A stretch of DNA of 64,000 nt from Bradyrhizobium sp. NP1 (GTDB lineage: Bacteria > Pseudomonadota > Alphaproteobacteria > Rhizobiales > Xanthobacteraceae): contig NZ_CP127385.1 in NCBI RefSeq assembly GCF_030378205.1, positions 1,776,001 to 1,840,000 on the forward strand, written 5' to 3'. The notes beneath the pieces were generated by a model, which saw only the letters and a program-made list of their open reading frames with translations, did not search any database and was not told where the DNA came from. Numbering within the stretch: the first letter of the stretch is position 1; the number at the start of each line of letters is the position of its first letter. Both the position numbers and the translations under genes were made by a program. Below are positions 9,206-17,815 of this stretch, piece by piece.

Positions 9206-9220
9206 ATCGATCGATAAATA
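9198..9220. promoter_or_regulatory. TetR-type operator, copy 1
   Basis: A perfect 14-base palindrome, TTATCGATCGATAA (9204-9217), sits in a 23-base sequence that is identical to 12163-12185. It lies between the divergent MFS gene (start 9126) and cupin gene (start 9236). The regulator at 12222 is the obvious candidate binder. Confidence 0.75.
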
Positions 9221-9235
9221 GCAAGGGAGTGGACG

Positions 9236-9640
9236 ATGAATAGCCCCTACGTCTGGCCGGCCGCGCCGGCACAGTGGCCACAGCCGCTGCGCGAGGAGTT
9301 CGTTGCGAAGCGCGGCAACGGTCGCGTGGGCAGCACGCTGGTTTCGCAGACTGACAAGGTCCGTGTCTGGCACCTTACGTTGCTGCCTGGCGAGCGTATT
9401 GGATTCCACACGCACGTTTTGGATTATTTCTGGACCGCGATGACGCCGGGCAGGGCGCGCTCGCATTATGGCGACGGCGATATCCGCGAAGTGAGCTATG
9501 CGGCGGGCGATACTAAGCATCACGAATACGGTCAGGGCGAATTCATGATCCACGACCTGGAGAACATCGGCGATACGCCGCTGGTCTTCGCCACGGTGGA
9601 ATTCCTGGAGAGCGCAAACAAGCCGCTCTTGCTCGACTGA
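9236..9640 (+). CDS. Cupin-fold protein
   Basis: A 134-residue small single-domain protein. The cupin metal motif is recognisable as LPGERIGFHTHVLDYFW, followed by KHHEYGQGEFMIHDLENIGD, which supplies further His residues and the second cupin motif. Cupins of this size serve as isomerases, dioxygenases or ring-fission helpers, so a catabolic role is plausible but not shown. GGGAG precedes the ATG. The gene is divergent from the MFS and monooxygenase operon, shares operator copy 1 with it, and converges on the LVIVD gene with 55 bases between. Confidence 0.75.
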   Translation: MNSPYVWPAAPAQWPQPLREEFVAKRGNGRVGSTLVSQTDKVRVWHLTLLPGERIGFHTHVLDYFWTAMTPGRARSHYGDGDIREVSYAAGDTKHHEYGQGEFMIHDLENIGDTPLVFATVEFLESANKPLLLD

Positions 9641-9695
9641 CGGGAAGCCCGGCCAGGGGCAGTGTGCGCACGGCTGGTCGGGGGGCGCCGCCTCG

Positions 9696-10958
9696 TCAGG
9701 TCATCTCGAGGATGTACAGGCCCGCATTGTAATCGGTCGCGTAGATCAGGCCGGAGGCATCGACAAAGACATCGCTCGACTGGACCACGTGAGGTCGATC
9801 GGGGCGATGATCCATCAGGCGCGCAGGCGTTGGCGGCACGAAGGCCGCGATCTCCTCGGGGCGGTAAGGGTTGGCGATGTCGAAGACCCGAATTCCCGCG
9901 TTCTGGTAGGTCGCGAAGACGAGGTTGGAATTGACGAAACTGCCGGGTCGATTTTCATGCAGGTTGTGTGGCCCGAAATGTCCGCCCTTCCTCGCGTAGT
10001 CAATCTCGCGCGGGACCGGGAAGGTCGCGATCGAGATCGGGTTGGATATCTCGCGGGCGTCCATCACCCAGATGTGCTTGAGCCCGTCCTCGAGATTGTC
10101 GAGCACGGCCTCGTCGAGCACCACGATGAGATCGCGGTCCGGGAGCGGCAGACAATTGTGGGTGCCTCCGCCGAAAGGCGGTGACCAGTTGCGGTGCACG
10201 ATCTTTCTCGGGGCGTGACGGTCCTTGACGTCGATCAGGACCATGCCGGCGTCACGCCAGGCCGCATAGGCGACGTCACCGTGCACGATCGCATGATGGA
10301 GGCCAAACCTGCGTCCAGAGGTCCAGCTCGGCCTCTCGCCGGCCGCGGCGTTCATTCCCTCCAGCCAGAACCTGCCTGCTTCCACAGGACGCGTGGGATC
10401 GCTCATGTCCACGGTCATGAAGATGTAGTCGGTGAAGCCGTCAAGCAGCGCAGACACATAGGCCCAGCGCCCTCCGGTGTACCAGATGCGATGTATCCCC
10501 CCGCCGTCGACGGGCATGAAGCCGATCTTGCGCGGCGCCTCGGGCCGCGAAATGTCGTAGACGGAGAGTCCGGCGGTCCAGTCCCGGCCTCCGGAGGCTT
10601 GTTGTGGCGCGGCGGTCCCGACCTTCTCGCCCAGTGAACCCGTGTAGTACGCCCTCTCATCCTGAAAGATGCTCGCGGCGAACATGTCCTTGGCTTCGAT
10701 CACCAGAAGAAGGTCGCCGTGGGTCTGCAGATGGATGTTCCAGGTGTTCGGCGGGGCTGCGACATAGGCAGCGGCGCGCGGGTTGGCGGGATCACGCACG
10801 TCGATCACGCTGAACCCTTTCGAGAACATGTGGCCGACATAGGCATGTCCCCGCTCGACCATGACCTGGACGCCATCGCTGCGACCGGCCTGATCGCTGT
10901 AGCCGACCAGGCGCATGTTGCGGGCAAATTCCGGTCGGATGTGTCGATCCGTCGCCAT
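9696..10958 (-). CDS. LVIVD-repeat beta-propeller protein with one or more His per blade
   Basis: A 420-residue protein made of repeated blades with the LVIVD-type pattern: GFSVIDVRDPANPR, GLSVYDISRPEAPRK, GMVLIDVKDRHAPRK and GIRVFDIANPYRPEE. No signal peptide is apparent, so it is probably cytoplasmic. Each blade brings a conserved-looking His near its inner strand: H76 and H80, H156, H221 and H222, H267, H331 and H334. That could form a central metal site as in carotenoid oxygenases or SBP56-type propellers, but this is inference. It starts three bases after monooxygenase paralogue 3, so the two are probably co-translated and may catalyse consecutive steps. The true function is unknown. Confidence 0.75.
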   Translation of the reverse strand: MATDRHIRPEFARNMRLVGYSDQAGRSDGVQVMVERGHAYVGHMFSKGFSVIDVRDPANPRAAAYVAAPPNTWNIHLQTHGDLLLVIEAKDMFAASIFQDERAYYTGSLGEKVGTAAPQQASGGRDWTAGLSVYDISRPEAPRKIGFMPVDGGGIHRIWYTGGRWAYVSALLDGFTDYIFMTVDMSDPTRPVEAGRFWLEGMNAAAGERPSWTSGRRFGLHHAIVHGDVAYAAWRDAGMVLIDVKDRHAPRKIVHRNWSPPFGGGTHNCLPLPDRDLIVVLDEAVLDNLEDGLKHIWVMDAREISNPISIATFPVPREIDYARKGGHFGPHNLHENRPGSFVNSNLVFATYQNAGIRVFDIANPYRPEEIAAFVPPTPARLMDHRPDRPHVVQSSDVFVDASGLIYATDYNAGLYILEMT

Positions 10959-10961
10959 CGT

Positions 10962-12149
10962 TCACGGCCGCAGAAAATGGTCCGCCGCGGTGTTGCGCAG
11001 CAGATCGTCATAATCATGTGTGGCGGCGCCATCCGCTTGCGTCAGAAGAGCGCCGAGCTCGCGGCCTCGCGCGACGACGCGATCCCCGATCGGCTTGCGG
11101 ATGTCGTTGAACGTCCGCAAGCCGGCCGTGACGTCGTCGCCTGCGGCCGCAAGCGAGTCCGCGAGGCATTTTGCATCTGCCGCGCCTTTGGTGACCCCGA
11201 GGCCGACGTGCGGACGCCCGACGAAGGCGGCGTCTCCGATCAGCGCGACCCGGCCGAAAACCATGGCGGGAGAGGCGAGATCGTAGATCGGCGTGAAGAA
11301 GGCGGTCTTCACTGCGCGCAGGACTTGCAACATCGGTGCGCACATGAAGGCCTCGGCAGCTTCTCTCATCTCGCGCACGACGTCTGCCCTGACGAGCGGA
11401 GGCGGAATCGAGATCGCATGTGCGCGGCCGCTGTCGTCCGTGAGCATGTCGTCCAGACGCGCCTGGTCCGTGTTGCGATACCAGACGAAATTGTATCGAC
11501 GCTTTCCGGGCCGCAGATCGTTGTCCGGCCCCGCGATCGGATAGCCTATCACTTCGTGTCCGGGCGCGACGAAGAACGTGAACTTCTCGAATACGGCCGC
11601 GTGGGTTTCAGCGTCGAGATCGGCTTCGTCGACAAGCGCGCGCCATATCACATACCCGGCGTAGATCGGCTGAACCGCCGGGGCGAGCCGGTTCCGCGCT
11701 GCCGAGCGGAAGCCGTCGGCGGCAACCAGCAGATCGGCCCGTTCGGTGTGGCCGTTCTCGAAACGGACGGTGACGCCGTCGTCGTCCTGCGCGAAATCCA
11801 ACAGATTGTGATTGAGGTGATATGAGCCCTGCGGCTGTACGCTGCGGCAAAGATTCTGCAGGCGGTCCCACGAGGTGACGATTTGCGGATGGTGGTGATG
11901 TCCGATCACACGGCTTTCGCGGTCGAACAGCACGCGATCTTCGACATAAACGCCGAGATCTGCGATCCCGGCGCCGCTTTCGACCAGAATGTCCTGCAAT
12001 TCCCCGTGGCTGACGATGCCGGCGCCGCGCCCCTTCAGTTCGACGTCGGAACGCTCGAACACGTCGACCGACCATCCGGCCTTTCGCAGCAAGGCGGCCG
12101 CAAACAAGCCGGAAATCGAACCTCCGACGACGACGGCTCTTTTGCCCAT
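10962..12149 (-). CDS. FAD-dependent aromatic monooxygenase (2,6-dihydroxypyridine 3-hydroxylase-like), paralogue 3
   Basis: A 395-residue class A flavoprotein hydroxylase. MGKRAVVVGGSISGLFAAALLRKAG is the FAD-binding beta-alpha-beta unit, VAADGFRSAARN the second motif, and GDAAFVGRPHVGLGVTKGAADAK the C-terminal FAD contact. YAGYVIWRA and RYNFVWYRN place it with paralogues 1 and 2. GGGAGCGAC precedes the ATG. It is the first gene downstream of promoter and operator copy 2 and heads a two-gene unit with the LVIVD protein. Its separate promoter suggests that it acts at a distinct step, or on a distinct intermediate, from the other two paralogues. Confidence 0.87.
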   Translation of the reverse strand: MGKRAVVVGGSISGLFAAALLRKAGWSVDVFERSDVELKGRGAGIVSHGELQDILVESGAGIADLGVYVEDRVLFDRESRVIGHHHHPQIVTSWDRLQNLCRSVQPQGSYHLNHNLLDFAQDDDGVTVRFENGHTERADLLVAADGFRSAARNRLAPAVQPIYAGYVIWRALVDEADLDAETHAAVFEKFTFFVAPGHEVIGYPIAGPDNDLRPGKRRYNFVWYRNTDQARLDDMLTDDSGRAHAISIPPPLVRADVVREMREAAEAFMCAPMLQVLRAVKTAFFTPIYDLASPAMVFGRVALIGDAAFVGRPHVGLGVTKGAADAKCLADSLAAAGDDVTAGLRTFNDIRKPIGDRVVARGRELGALLTQADGAATHDYDDLLRNTAADHFLRP

Positions 12150-12162
12150 GGCTGTCGCTCCC

Positions 12163-12185
12163 AGTTAATTATCGATCGATAAATA
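12163..12185. promoter_or_regulatory. TetR-type operator, copy 2
   Basis: It is identical over 23 bases to copy 1, including the perfect palindrome TTATCGATCGATAA at 12169-12182. It lies between the TetR gene and monooxygenase paralogue 3, 14 bases from the latter's start, and overlaps the -10 element of that gene. Confidence 0.78.
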
Positions 12186-12209
12186 ACAGGGCGACCCTTC
12201 CCGAGTCAA
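12181..12209 (-). promoter_or_regulatory. Putative sigma70 promoter of monooxygenase paralogue 3
   Basis: Read on the minus strand, TTGACT (12209-12204) is separated by 17 bases from TTATTT (12186-12181). The -10 hexamer is part of the operator, the classic layout for repression by occlusion. Confidence 0.6.
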
Positions 12210-12221
12210 GCAGAGCGATTG

Positions 12222-12941
12222 CTAGCGGTGTTTGGCGACGACGGCGGGCATTCCCTTCAACAAATTGTCCACGCTCGCCTCGATGAAGGCGGGGAGGTCG
12301 AGATGGACCGGGACGCCATAGGCAAAGCGTCGGACCCCGTAATAGAAGATGCCGCCGTGGAAATCCCAATACAGCTCAAGTTCAAGGCCGCTGATCGGCC
12401 CGCTCCTGGCAATGCCGTTCTCGGCGCGGATCTCGGCGCACACCCTCTTGTGGACGCGTTCTTCCACAAATTTGATGTACCAGCGGTTGAGGTCCAAAGC
12501 CTTCAGCCCGGCGAAGAGGAAGATGCGCATCCACTTCGGATGAAAGATGACGTCGGTATAGCTGTTGTAGAACTCAATCAGCCGATCCCGCAGTGGGCGC
12601 GAGCGATCCTCGAGGAGATGCTCCCACTCGATGCGCCATCGCGACAGGAATACCTCGCTATAGACGGCCTGAAGAAGGTCGTCCTTGTTAGGAAAATAGC
12701 GAAAAATAAGCGGTTGCGTGACGCCAAGCCGCGCGGCGAGGGGACGCGTGCCGGCATCGAAGCCGACTTCCGCGAAATATTTGATGGCTTCCTCGACGAT
12801 CAGCTTCTTCCGTGCGTCCGGCGATAGCCGGGCACTGCGGGATGGCTTGGCGCCGGCGGCAAGCGCTTTCCTGGCCGGTTTTGCCGCCTTCTTCCGTTTG
12901 CTTGCCCTGGTCCGGACCCGCGAAGTGTCTAGATTGGTCAC
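12222..12941 (-). CDS. TetR-family regulator, likely repressor of the catabolic block
   Basis: A TetR-type regulator of about 239 residues. A very basic Lys/Arg/Ala-rich leader of some 30 residues precedes the helix-turn-helix (KKLIVEEAIKYFAEVGFDAG, then TRPLAARLGVTQPLIFRYFPNKDDLLQAVY). The C-terminal ligand domain is divergent, as usual for the family. The GTG at 12941 has AGAGAG close upstream. An ATG at 12995 would add 18 residues but lacks a ribosome site. It sits in the middle of three copies of the TTATCGATCGATAA operator and is the natural candidate to bind them. The effector is probably the pathway substrate or an intermediate. Confidence 0.85.
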   Translation of the reverse strand: MTNLDTSRVRTRASKRKKAAKPARKALAAGAKPSRSARLSPDARKKLIVEEAIKYFAEVGFDAGTRPLAARLGVTQPLIFRYFPNKDDLLQAVYSEVFLSRWRIEWEHLLEDRSRPLRDRLIEFYNSYTDVIFHPKWMRIFLFAGLKALDLNRWYIKFVEERVHKRVCAEIRAENGIARSGPISGLELELYWDFHGGIFYYGVRRFAYGVPVHLDLPAFIEASVDNLLKGMPAVVAKHR

Positions 12942-13143
12942 GTTATCTCTCTTGGCTAAGGGCGTCAGGCGAGGCTGACTGGCTATCGGCTGCATGCACT
13001 GGTTGTCGAAGCGGCCACGAGCCGCCGGCCACGGGTCCCGAACTGTCCCATAGCACGGTCTCCCGGGCGCTCTCGACCCGGCGCTTCCGAGATAATCTCC
13101 GAAAAATTGCGCTGGATCAAAGACAAACGCGCCCAGTTGACTC

Positions 13144-13172
13144 TTGACGCAATTTATCGTTTGCTAAATACT
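13144..13172 (+). promoter_or_regulatory. Putative sigma70 promoter of the ABC and molybdenum-hydroxylase operon
   Basis: TTGACG at 13144-13149 and AATACT at 13167-13172 are spaced by 17 bases. The start of transcription would fall near 13179, directly within operator copy 3. Confidence 0.5.
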
Positions 13173-13195
13173 AATTGAGCGATCGATAAATAAAA
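13151..13195. promoter_or_regulatory. TetR-type operator, copy 3 (degenerate, possibly double)
   Basis: The right half CGATCGATAAATA at 13180-13192 equals copies 1 and 2. The left half is altered and one base longer than in them. A second weaker half-site, TTATCG at 13154-13159, lies 20 bases upstream. The pair sits between the divergent TetR gene and the ABC operon and could serve both autoregulation and operon control. Confidence 0.6.
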
Positions 13196-13225
13196 TCGGT
13201 TTTCGACAGCTGCAAGGAGGCAACC

Positions 13226-14473
13226 GTGACGTCCCATCCTCGTTCGGGCGGCTTGAGCCGCCGTTCCGCGTTCAAAGTCGCCACCGGCGCCATGCTTTTC
13301 TCCGCGCTTGGTCGGCCGGCCAGTGCGCAGCCGGCACCGATCAAGGTGGGTTTCCCGGTGCCGCTCACCGGCCCCTACGGCTCCGAGGCGGCAGACCAGG
13401 TGCGCTGCGCCCAACTCGCGATCGAGGACTTCAATCGGACGGGCGGGCTCAACGGACGGCCGGCAGAGCTGCTCGTCAGGGACGACAAGCTTAATCCCGC
13501 CGAGGCGGTCAGCCGGACCCTTGAGCTGATCGAGAAGGACAAGGTCGACATGGTCGTCGGATCGCTTTCGGGCGCGGTGCAGCTCGCGGTCAACGATGCC
13601 TGCAAGGCGAGGGGCATGATCTACAACGCACTCAGCCTTTCCGACCGGATCAACGAAGCCTCGGACTTCGGACCCACGACCTATCACGAGGGAATGGCGC
13701 CGCACTTCTCCGTCGGAGCGCTCGGGCGCTACGTGTTCGCGAACATGGGCAAGAAGGTGGCCTATCTTATCGCAGACTACGAGTTCGGATACGAGATGCG
13801 GCGCGCCTTCCAGACGATCGGCGACCAGATGGGCGCGCAGGTCGTTGCCGAAGTGAAGCATCCGCTCGGCGCGCAGGACTTTAGCAGCCTGTTTCCGAGG
13901 TTCATCAGCGCCAAGCCCGACATTCTGTGCGTCCTCAATTTCGGCCGCGATCAGCTCAACGCGCTGAAGCAGGCCAACGAGTTCGGCCTGAAGGATCGCA
14001 TGAAGATCGTCGTCGGCGCCCTTTCCAGCACCCAGAGGATCGCGGGCGGCGCCGACGCCTACGCCGACGTGGTCGGCGCTTCCAACTATTACTGGGCGGC
14101 CGAGGACATGTACGCCTCGTCAAAGGCCTTCAACGCTGCCTACGCCGCGAAATACAAGGGCGGCGTGCCGTCCGACTACGGCAGCTACGGCTACGGCGGC
14201 GTCCGCTCGATGTTGGAGCTCGCCAGAAAGGCGGGAGCCGTCGATCCTGCGGCGCTCTCTGCCGCCGTCGGAACGGGGTTCGACTTCGATCTCTACAAGG
14301 GCCCGCAAAGGATCAGGGCATGCGACCACCAGTCGGTGCAGTCGGTGTTCATCCTGAAATCAAAATCCGAAGCGCAGATGAAGACAACACACGACACGTT
14401 CGAAATCGTCTCCGTTGCCCAGGCAGACGAGGGCATGCTGCGGAGCTGTGCCGAACTCGGTCACAAGAGCTAG
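13226..14473 (+). CDS. ABC transporter substrate-binding protein, Liv/amide (ANF) type
   Basis: A 415-residue periplasmic binding protein. A twin-arginine-like leader (SRRSAFKVATGAMLFSALGRPASAQ) is followed by IKVGFPVPLTGPYGSEAADQ, the standard opening of type I (Leu/Ile/Val-like) binding proteins. GGAG is upstream of the start. The family binds branched-chain amino acids, amides, urea and many aromatic acids. Its position at the head of an operon with oxidative enzymes points to an aromatic or heteroaromatic ligand. The next gene starts nine bases after the stop. Confidence 0.9.
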   Translation: MTSHPRSGGLSRRSAFKVATGAMLFSALGRPASAQPAPIKVGFPVPLTGPYGSEAADQVRCAQLAIEDFNRTGGLNGRPAELLVRDDKLNPAEAVSRTLELIEKDKVDMVVGSLSGAVQLAVNDACKARGMIYNALSLSDRINEASDFGPTTYHEGMAPHFSVGALGRYVFANMGKKVAYLIADYEFGYEMRRAFQTIGDQMGAQVVAEVKHPLGAQDFSSLFPRFISAKPDILCVLNFGRDQLNALKQANEFGLKDRMKIVVGALSSTQRIAGGADAYADVVGASNYYWAAEDMYASSKAFNAAYAAKYKGGVPSDYGSYGYGGVRSMLELARKAGAVDPAALSAAVGTGFDFDLYKGPQRIRACDHQSVQSVFILKSKSEAQMKTTHDTFEIVSVAQADEGMLRSCAELGHKS

Positions 14474-14482
14474 GAGCCGTTC

Positions 14483-15367
14483 ATGGGTGACGTCTCCCTC
14501 GGGCTCCTCGAACTGCAGTTCCTGACGGGTCTCGCGCTGGGCTGCATCTTCGTGCTCGTCGCGACCGGCCTCACGCTGATCTTCGGGCTCCTTAACGTGG
14601 TCAATTTCGCGCATGGCGCGTTCTACGCGACTGGTGCCTATCTCGGCGTATTTGCCTTCGGTTTGACCGGAAGCTTCTGGATTTCGCTGGTCGCCGTTCC
14701 GCTCGGGATGGCCGCTTTGGGAATGGCGATCGAGAAATTCCTGCTGCGGCCTTTGTATGGACTTGATCCGAGTTATCCGCTGCTTGCCACGTTTGGTGTC
14801 GGCTACGTGCTGGTCGAGCTGATCCGTATCCTGTTTGGCACGGACGGCATCCCGTTCAGCGCACCCGGGGCGTTTCGCGGAAGTGTTCTGCTCGGCGACA
14901 TATCCTTTCCGCGCTACCGGATCTTCGTGATGTGCGCGACCGTCGCGTTGCTGACCGCGCTGTGGCTGTTCATCGAGAAGACCTCTTATGGCCTGATCGT
15001 GAGGGCCGGCGCAAAAAGTCCCGAGATCGTCGAAGTGCTCGGCGTCGATACGTCCAAGGTATGGCTGCTCGTGTTCGCGATCGGTACGGCAGTCGCGGGC
15101 CTCGCCGGCTTCCTTGCTGCGCCGATGCGCGGGGTCATTCCCGAGATGGGTGTCAACGTCCTGATCGAGGCGTTCGTGGTGACGGTGGTCGGCGGAATGG
15201 GATCGCTGGCCGGCGCCGTGATCGCCGGATTGGCGATGGGGGTCATCATCAGCATCACCTCGTTCTTCGCCGCGGATTTTTCCAATGTGGTGATGTTTGC
15301 GATCATGGCCGCGGTGCTGCTGGTGCGGCCGCAGGGCCTGTTTGGACGATTGGATGCGGCAAGATGA
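14483..15367 (+). CDS. Liv-type ABC transporter permease (LivH-like)
   Basis: A 294-residue inner-membrane permease with about eight hydrophobic segments. The LivH hallmarks are present: GLTLIFGLLNVVNFAHGAFYATGAY near the N-terminus and the cytoplasmic coupling region around GAKSPEIVEVLGVDTSKV, then VVGGMGSLAGAVIAG. TAGGAG lies just upstream of the ATG. It forms the membrane channel with the LivM-like partner, whose start overlaps its stop by four bases. Confidence 0.9.
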   Translation: MGDVSLGLLELQFLTGLALGCIFVLVATGLTLIFGLLNVVNFAHGAFYATGAYLGVFAFGLTGSFWISLVAVPLGMAALGMAIEKFLLRPLYGLDPSYPLLATFGVGYVLVELIRILFGTDGIPFSAPGAFRGSVLLGDISFPRYRIFVMCATVALLTALWLFIEKTSYGLIVRAGAKSPEIVEVLGVDTSKVWLLVFAIGTAVAGLAGFLAAPMRGVIPEMGVNVLIEAFVVTVVGGMGSLAGAVIAGLAMGVIISITSFFAADFSNVVMFAIMAAVLLVRPQGLFGRLDAAR

Positions 15368-16362
15368 GGCTCATCGCGGTGCAGACACAATGCAATGAGG
15401 CCTCATTGGTCGACGAGCGACCGTCGCCGTTTGGGTGGCCGGAACGCCATCGTGTGCTGGTTTCCGCCGCGGTCCTGGCGGCGCTGCCCGCGGTAGCGCC
15501 GCATCCGGCCCTCGCGATCAACATCCTGATCTATGGTCTGTTCGCGACCGGGTTTAACCTGTTGTTCGGCTATACCGGGCTTCTTTCGCTCGGGCACGCC
15601 GCCTTCTTCGGTGCAGGCGCCTATGGCTGCGGCTTGGCGATTGTTGCGCTCCATCTGCCCTGGTATGCGGCCATTCTCGGCGGCATCGCGTTCGCCGCGC
15701 TCGCCGGTGCGGTCATCGGCGGACTCGCGATCCGGACCAGCGGGGTCTATTTCGGCATGGTAACCTTGGCGCTCGCGCAGTGCCTCTATTTTATCTTCTA
15801 TCAATGGACGTCCGTGACCGGAGGCGAAAGCGGATTGCGCGGCGTGTCGGTGCCGGCGATAGACCTCGGGCCGCTTCATCTGTCCCTGCTGGATCCGCTT
15901 TCAAAATTTTATTTCCTGCTGTTCTTCGTCGTCCTGGCCCTGGCCGCCTTCTCACGCATCCTCGAATCGCCGTTCGGCGCCGTCATCGAAGGTATCCGGG
16001 AGAACGAAAACAGGGCGAGGGCATCGGGATACGCGCTGCGGTCGACCAAATGGATGAGCTTCGTGCTGTCGGCGGCCTTTTGCGGCCTGGCTGGAGCGCT
16101 CAATACGATCCATCTCGGCATCGTGTCGATCGATACACTTTTCTACACGACGTCCGGAACGGTCGTCATGATGACGGTGCTCGGTGGCATGGGAACTTAT
16201 TTCGGACCCTTCATCGGCGCTGCGCTGTTCCTGTGTCTCGAAGACTTGACGACGAACTGGACCTCGCATTGGCAGTTGATTGCGGGACTGATCTTCATTG
16301 CCTGCGTGCGCTTCTTCCCAGCCGGCGTCTGGGGCTCGCTCCTGGAAAGGATCCGAAAGTGA
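15364..16362 (+). CDS. Liv-type ABC transporter permease (LivM-like)
   Basis: A 332-residue second permease. The start at 15364 overlaps the LivH stop (ATGA), and the longer open frame from 14932 is a shadow inside livH. Features are ALAINILIYGLFATGFNLLFGYTGLLSLGHAAFFGAGAY, the LivM signature, and the conserved loop GAVIEGIRENENRARASGY that contacts the ATPases. VLGGMGTYFGPFIGAALF closes the membrane domain. It partners with the LivH, LivG and LivF proteins encoded around it. Confidence 0.9.
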   Translation: MRLIAVQTQCNEASLVDERPSPFGWPERHRVLVSAAVLAALPAVAPHPALAINILIYGLFATGFNLLFGYTGLLSLGHAAFFGAGAYGCGLAIVALHLPWYAAILGGIAFAALAGAVIGGLAIRTSGVYFGMVTLALAQCLYFIFYQWTSVTGGESGLRGVSVPAIDLGPLHLSLLDPLSKFYFLLFFVVLALAAFSRILESPFGAVIEGIRENENRARASGYALRSTKWMSFVLSAAFCGLAGALNTIHLGIVSIDTLFYTTSGTVVMMTVLGGMGTYFGPFIGAALFLCLEDLTTNWTSHWQLIAGLIFIACVRFFPAGVWGSLLERIRK

Positions 16363-17111
16363 GCGATCACATCGTGCTCAGTGCGGAGAACGTCACCCTC
16401 CGCTACGGCAGCTTCACGGCGGTCGAGGGCGTCTCCGTTGCGTTTCGGGCGGGAGAACTCACCTCCATCATCGGTCCGAACGGAGCAGGCAAGAGCAGCT
16501 TCTTCAACGTGATTTCGGGGGCTCGAACGCCGAGCGCGGGACGAATTATCTTCGAGGGGCGAGACATTACCGGATTGCCGCAGCATCGTTATGTGCACGC
16601 CGGGATATCGAAGTCGTTCCAGATCACCAACGTGTTCCCGGCGCTGACGGCGCACGAGAACGTCAGGTTGGCGGCCCAGGCGACGGTCGGAGGCAAAAAC
16701 TTCTGGTCGAAGCGATCGGCCCTGACGGCGACGGACGAAACGGCGGTCCGATTGCTCAATGAGGTAGGTCTGAGCGGTGTTGGAAGGCGACGCGCTTCCG
16801 AACTCGCTCACGGGCAGCAGCGCGCCCTGGAGATCGCGATGTCGCTGGCTTGCTCTCCCCGCCTGCTTCTGATGGACGAACCGACGGCCGGGATGAGTCC
16901 CGAAGAGACGAAAGACATGGTCTCGCTGATCGAGCGTCTCGCGCAGACAAAAACCGTGGTGCTCGTCGAGCACAAGATGAAGCTGGTGCTGGGCATCAGT
17001 CGACGGATCGTCGTCCTCCATCATGGGAAACTGCTCGCCGACGGCACCCCGGACGAGGTGCGCAACGATCCCGAAGTGAAGCGGGTCTATCTGGGGCAGG
17101 AGGCGCATTGA
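16359..17111 (+). CDS. Liv-type ABC transporter ATPase (LivG-like)
   Basis: A 250-residue ATPase. Walker A is GPNGAGKSS, the signature motif region reads ELAHGQQRALEIAMSLA, Walker B is LLLMDEPTAGM, and the switch His is in VVLVEHKM. The start is a GTG overlapping the LivM stop (GTGA). The longer frame from 15780 overlaps livM and is not used. The signature segment has AHGQQR, the usual LivG variant of LSGGQ. It energises uptake with the LivF-like partner. Confidence 0.9.
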   Translation: MSDHIVLSAENVTLRYGSFTAVEGVSVAFRAGELTSIIGPNGAGKSSFFNVISGARTPSAGRIIFEGRDITGLPQHRYVHAGISKSFQITNVFPALTAHENVRLAAQATVGGKNFWSKRSALTATDETAVRLLNEVGLSGVGRRRASELAHGQQRALEIAMSLACSPRLLLMDEPTAGMSPEETKDMVSLIERLAQTKTVVLVEHKMKLVLGISRRIVVLHHGKLLADGTPDEVRNDPEVKRVYLGQEAH

Positions 17112-17815
17112 TGCTGGTCGTAAACGGTCTCAATGCCTGGTACGCCCGCAGCCACGTGATCCAGGACGTCACCTTCGAGGTGGAGCGCGGCGAGATCGTC
17201 ACCCTGCTCGGACGTAACGGCGCGGGCAAGACGACGACGCTTCGGGCGATCATGGGGCTTGTGGCCAGGCGTTCGGGATCCGTGACCTTCAAGGGCAGCG
17301 AGATTCTCCCGCGGCCCACCTGGAAACGCTTTGTCGACGGGCTGGCCTACGTTCCCGAACAGCGCGGGATCGTTCCGGGCCTGACCGTCCTCGAAAATCT
17401 CCGGCTGGGCCTGGTCGCGGCGCCATCACGACTGGACGAGCAGGAGGTCATCGATCGGATGGCCTCGACATTTCCACGTCTCAAGCAGCGGCTGAACCAG
17501 GAAGCTGTGACCCTGTCCGGCGGCGAGCAGCAGATGCTCGCGATTGCAAGGGCGATGGCGTCGGGGCCGTCCCTGGTAATGCTCGACGAGCCGTCCGAAG
17601 GGATCATGCCGGTCCTCGTCAAGGAGATGTTCGATTACTTCGCACGACTTCGCGATCAGGGAACGACCATTTTGCTGGTTGAGCAAAACGTCGAACTGGC
17701 CCTCAAAATTTCTGATCGCGCCTACATCATCGATCAGGGCCAAATCGTGCACGAAGGTCGCGCCGCGAGCCTGCTCGCCGACGCGGCGATCCAGGAGAAG
17801 TATTGCTCGGTATAG
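17111..17815 (+). CDS. Liv-type ABC transporter ATPase (LivF-like)
   Basis: A 234-residue ATPase. Walker A is GRNGAGKTT, the signature is LSGGEQQMLAIARAM, Walker B is LVMLDEPSEGI, and the switch His position is replaced by Gln in LLVEQNVE, as is normal for LivF. The start ATG shares one base with the LivG stop (TGATG). This completes a five-gene importer cassette. A 180-base gap separates it from the cytochrome c gene. Confidence 0.9.
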   Translation: MLVVNGLNAWYARSHVIQDVTFEVERGEIVTLLGRNGAGKTTTLRAIMGLVARRSGSVTFKGSEILPRPTWKRFVDGLAYVPEQRGIVPGLTVLENLRLGLVAAPSRLDEQEVIDRMASTFPRLKQRLNQEAVTLSGGEQQMLAIARAMASGPSLVMLDEPSEGIMPVLVKEMFDYFARLRDQGTTILLVEQNVELALKISDRAYIIDQGQIVHEGRAASLLADAAIQEKYCSV

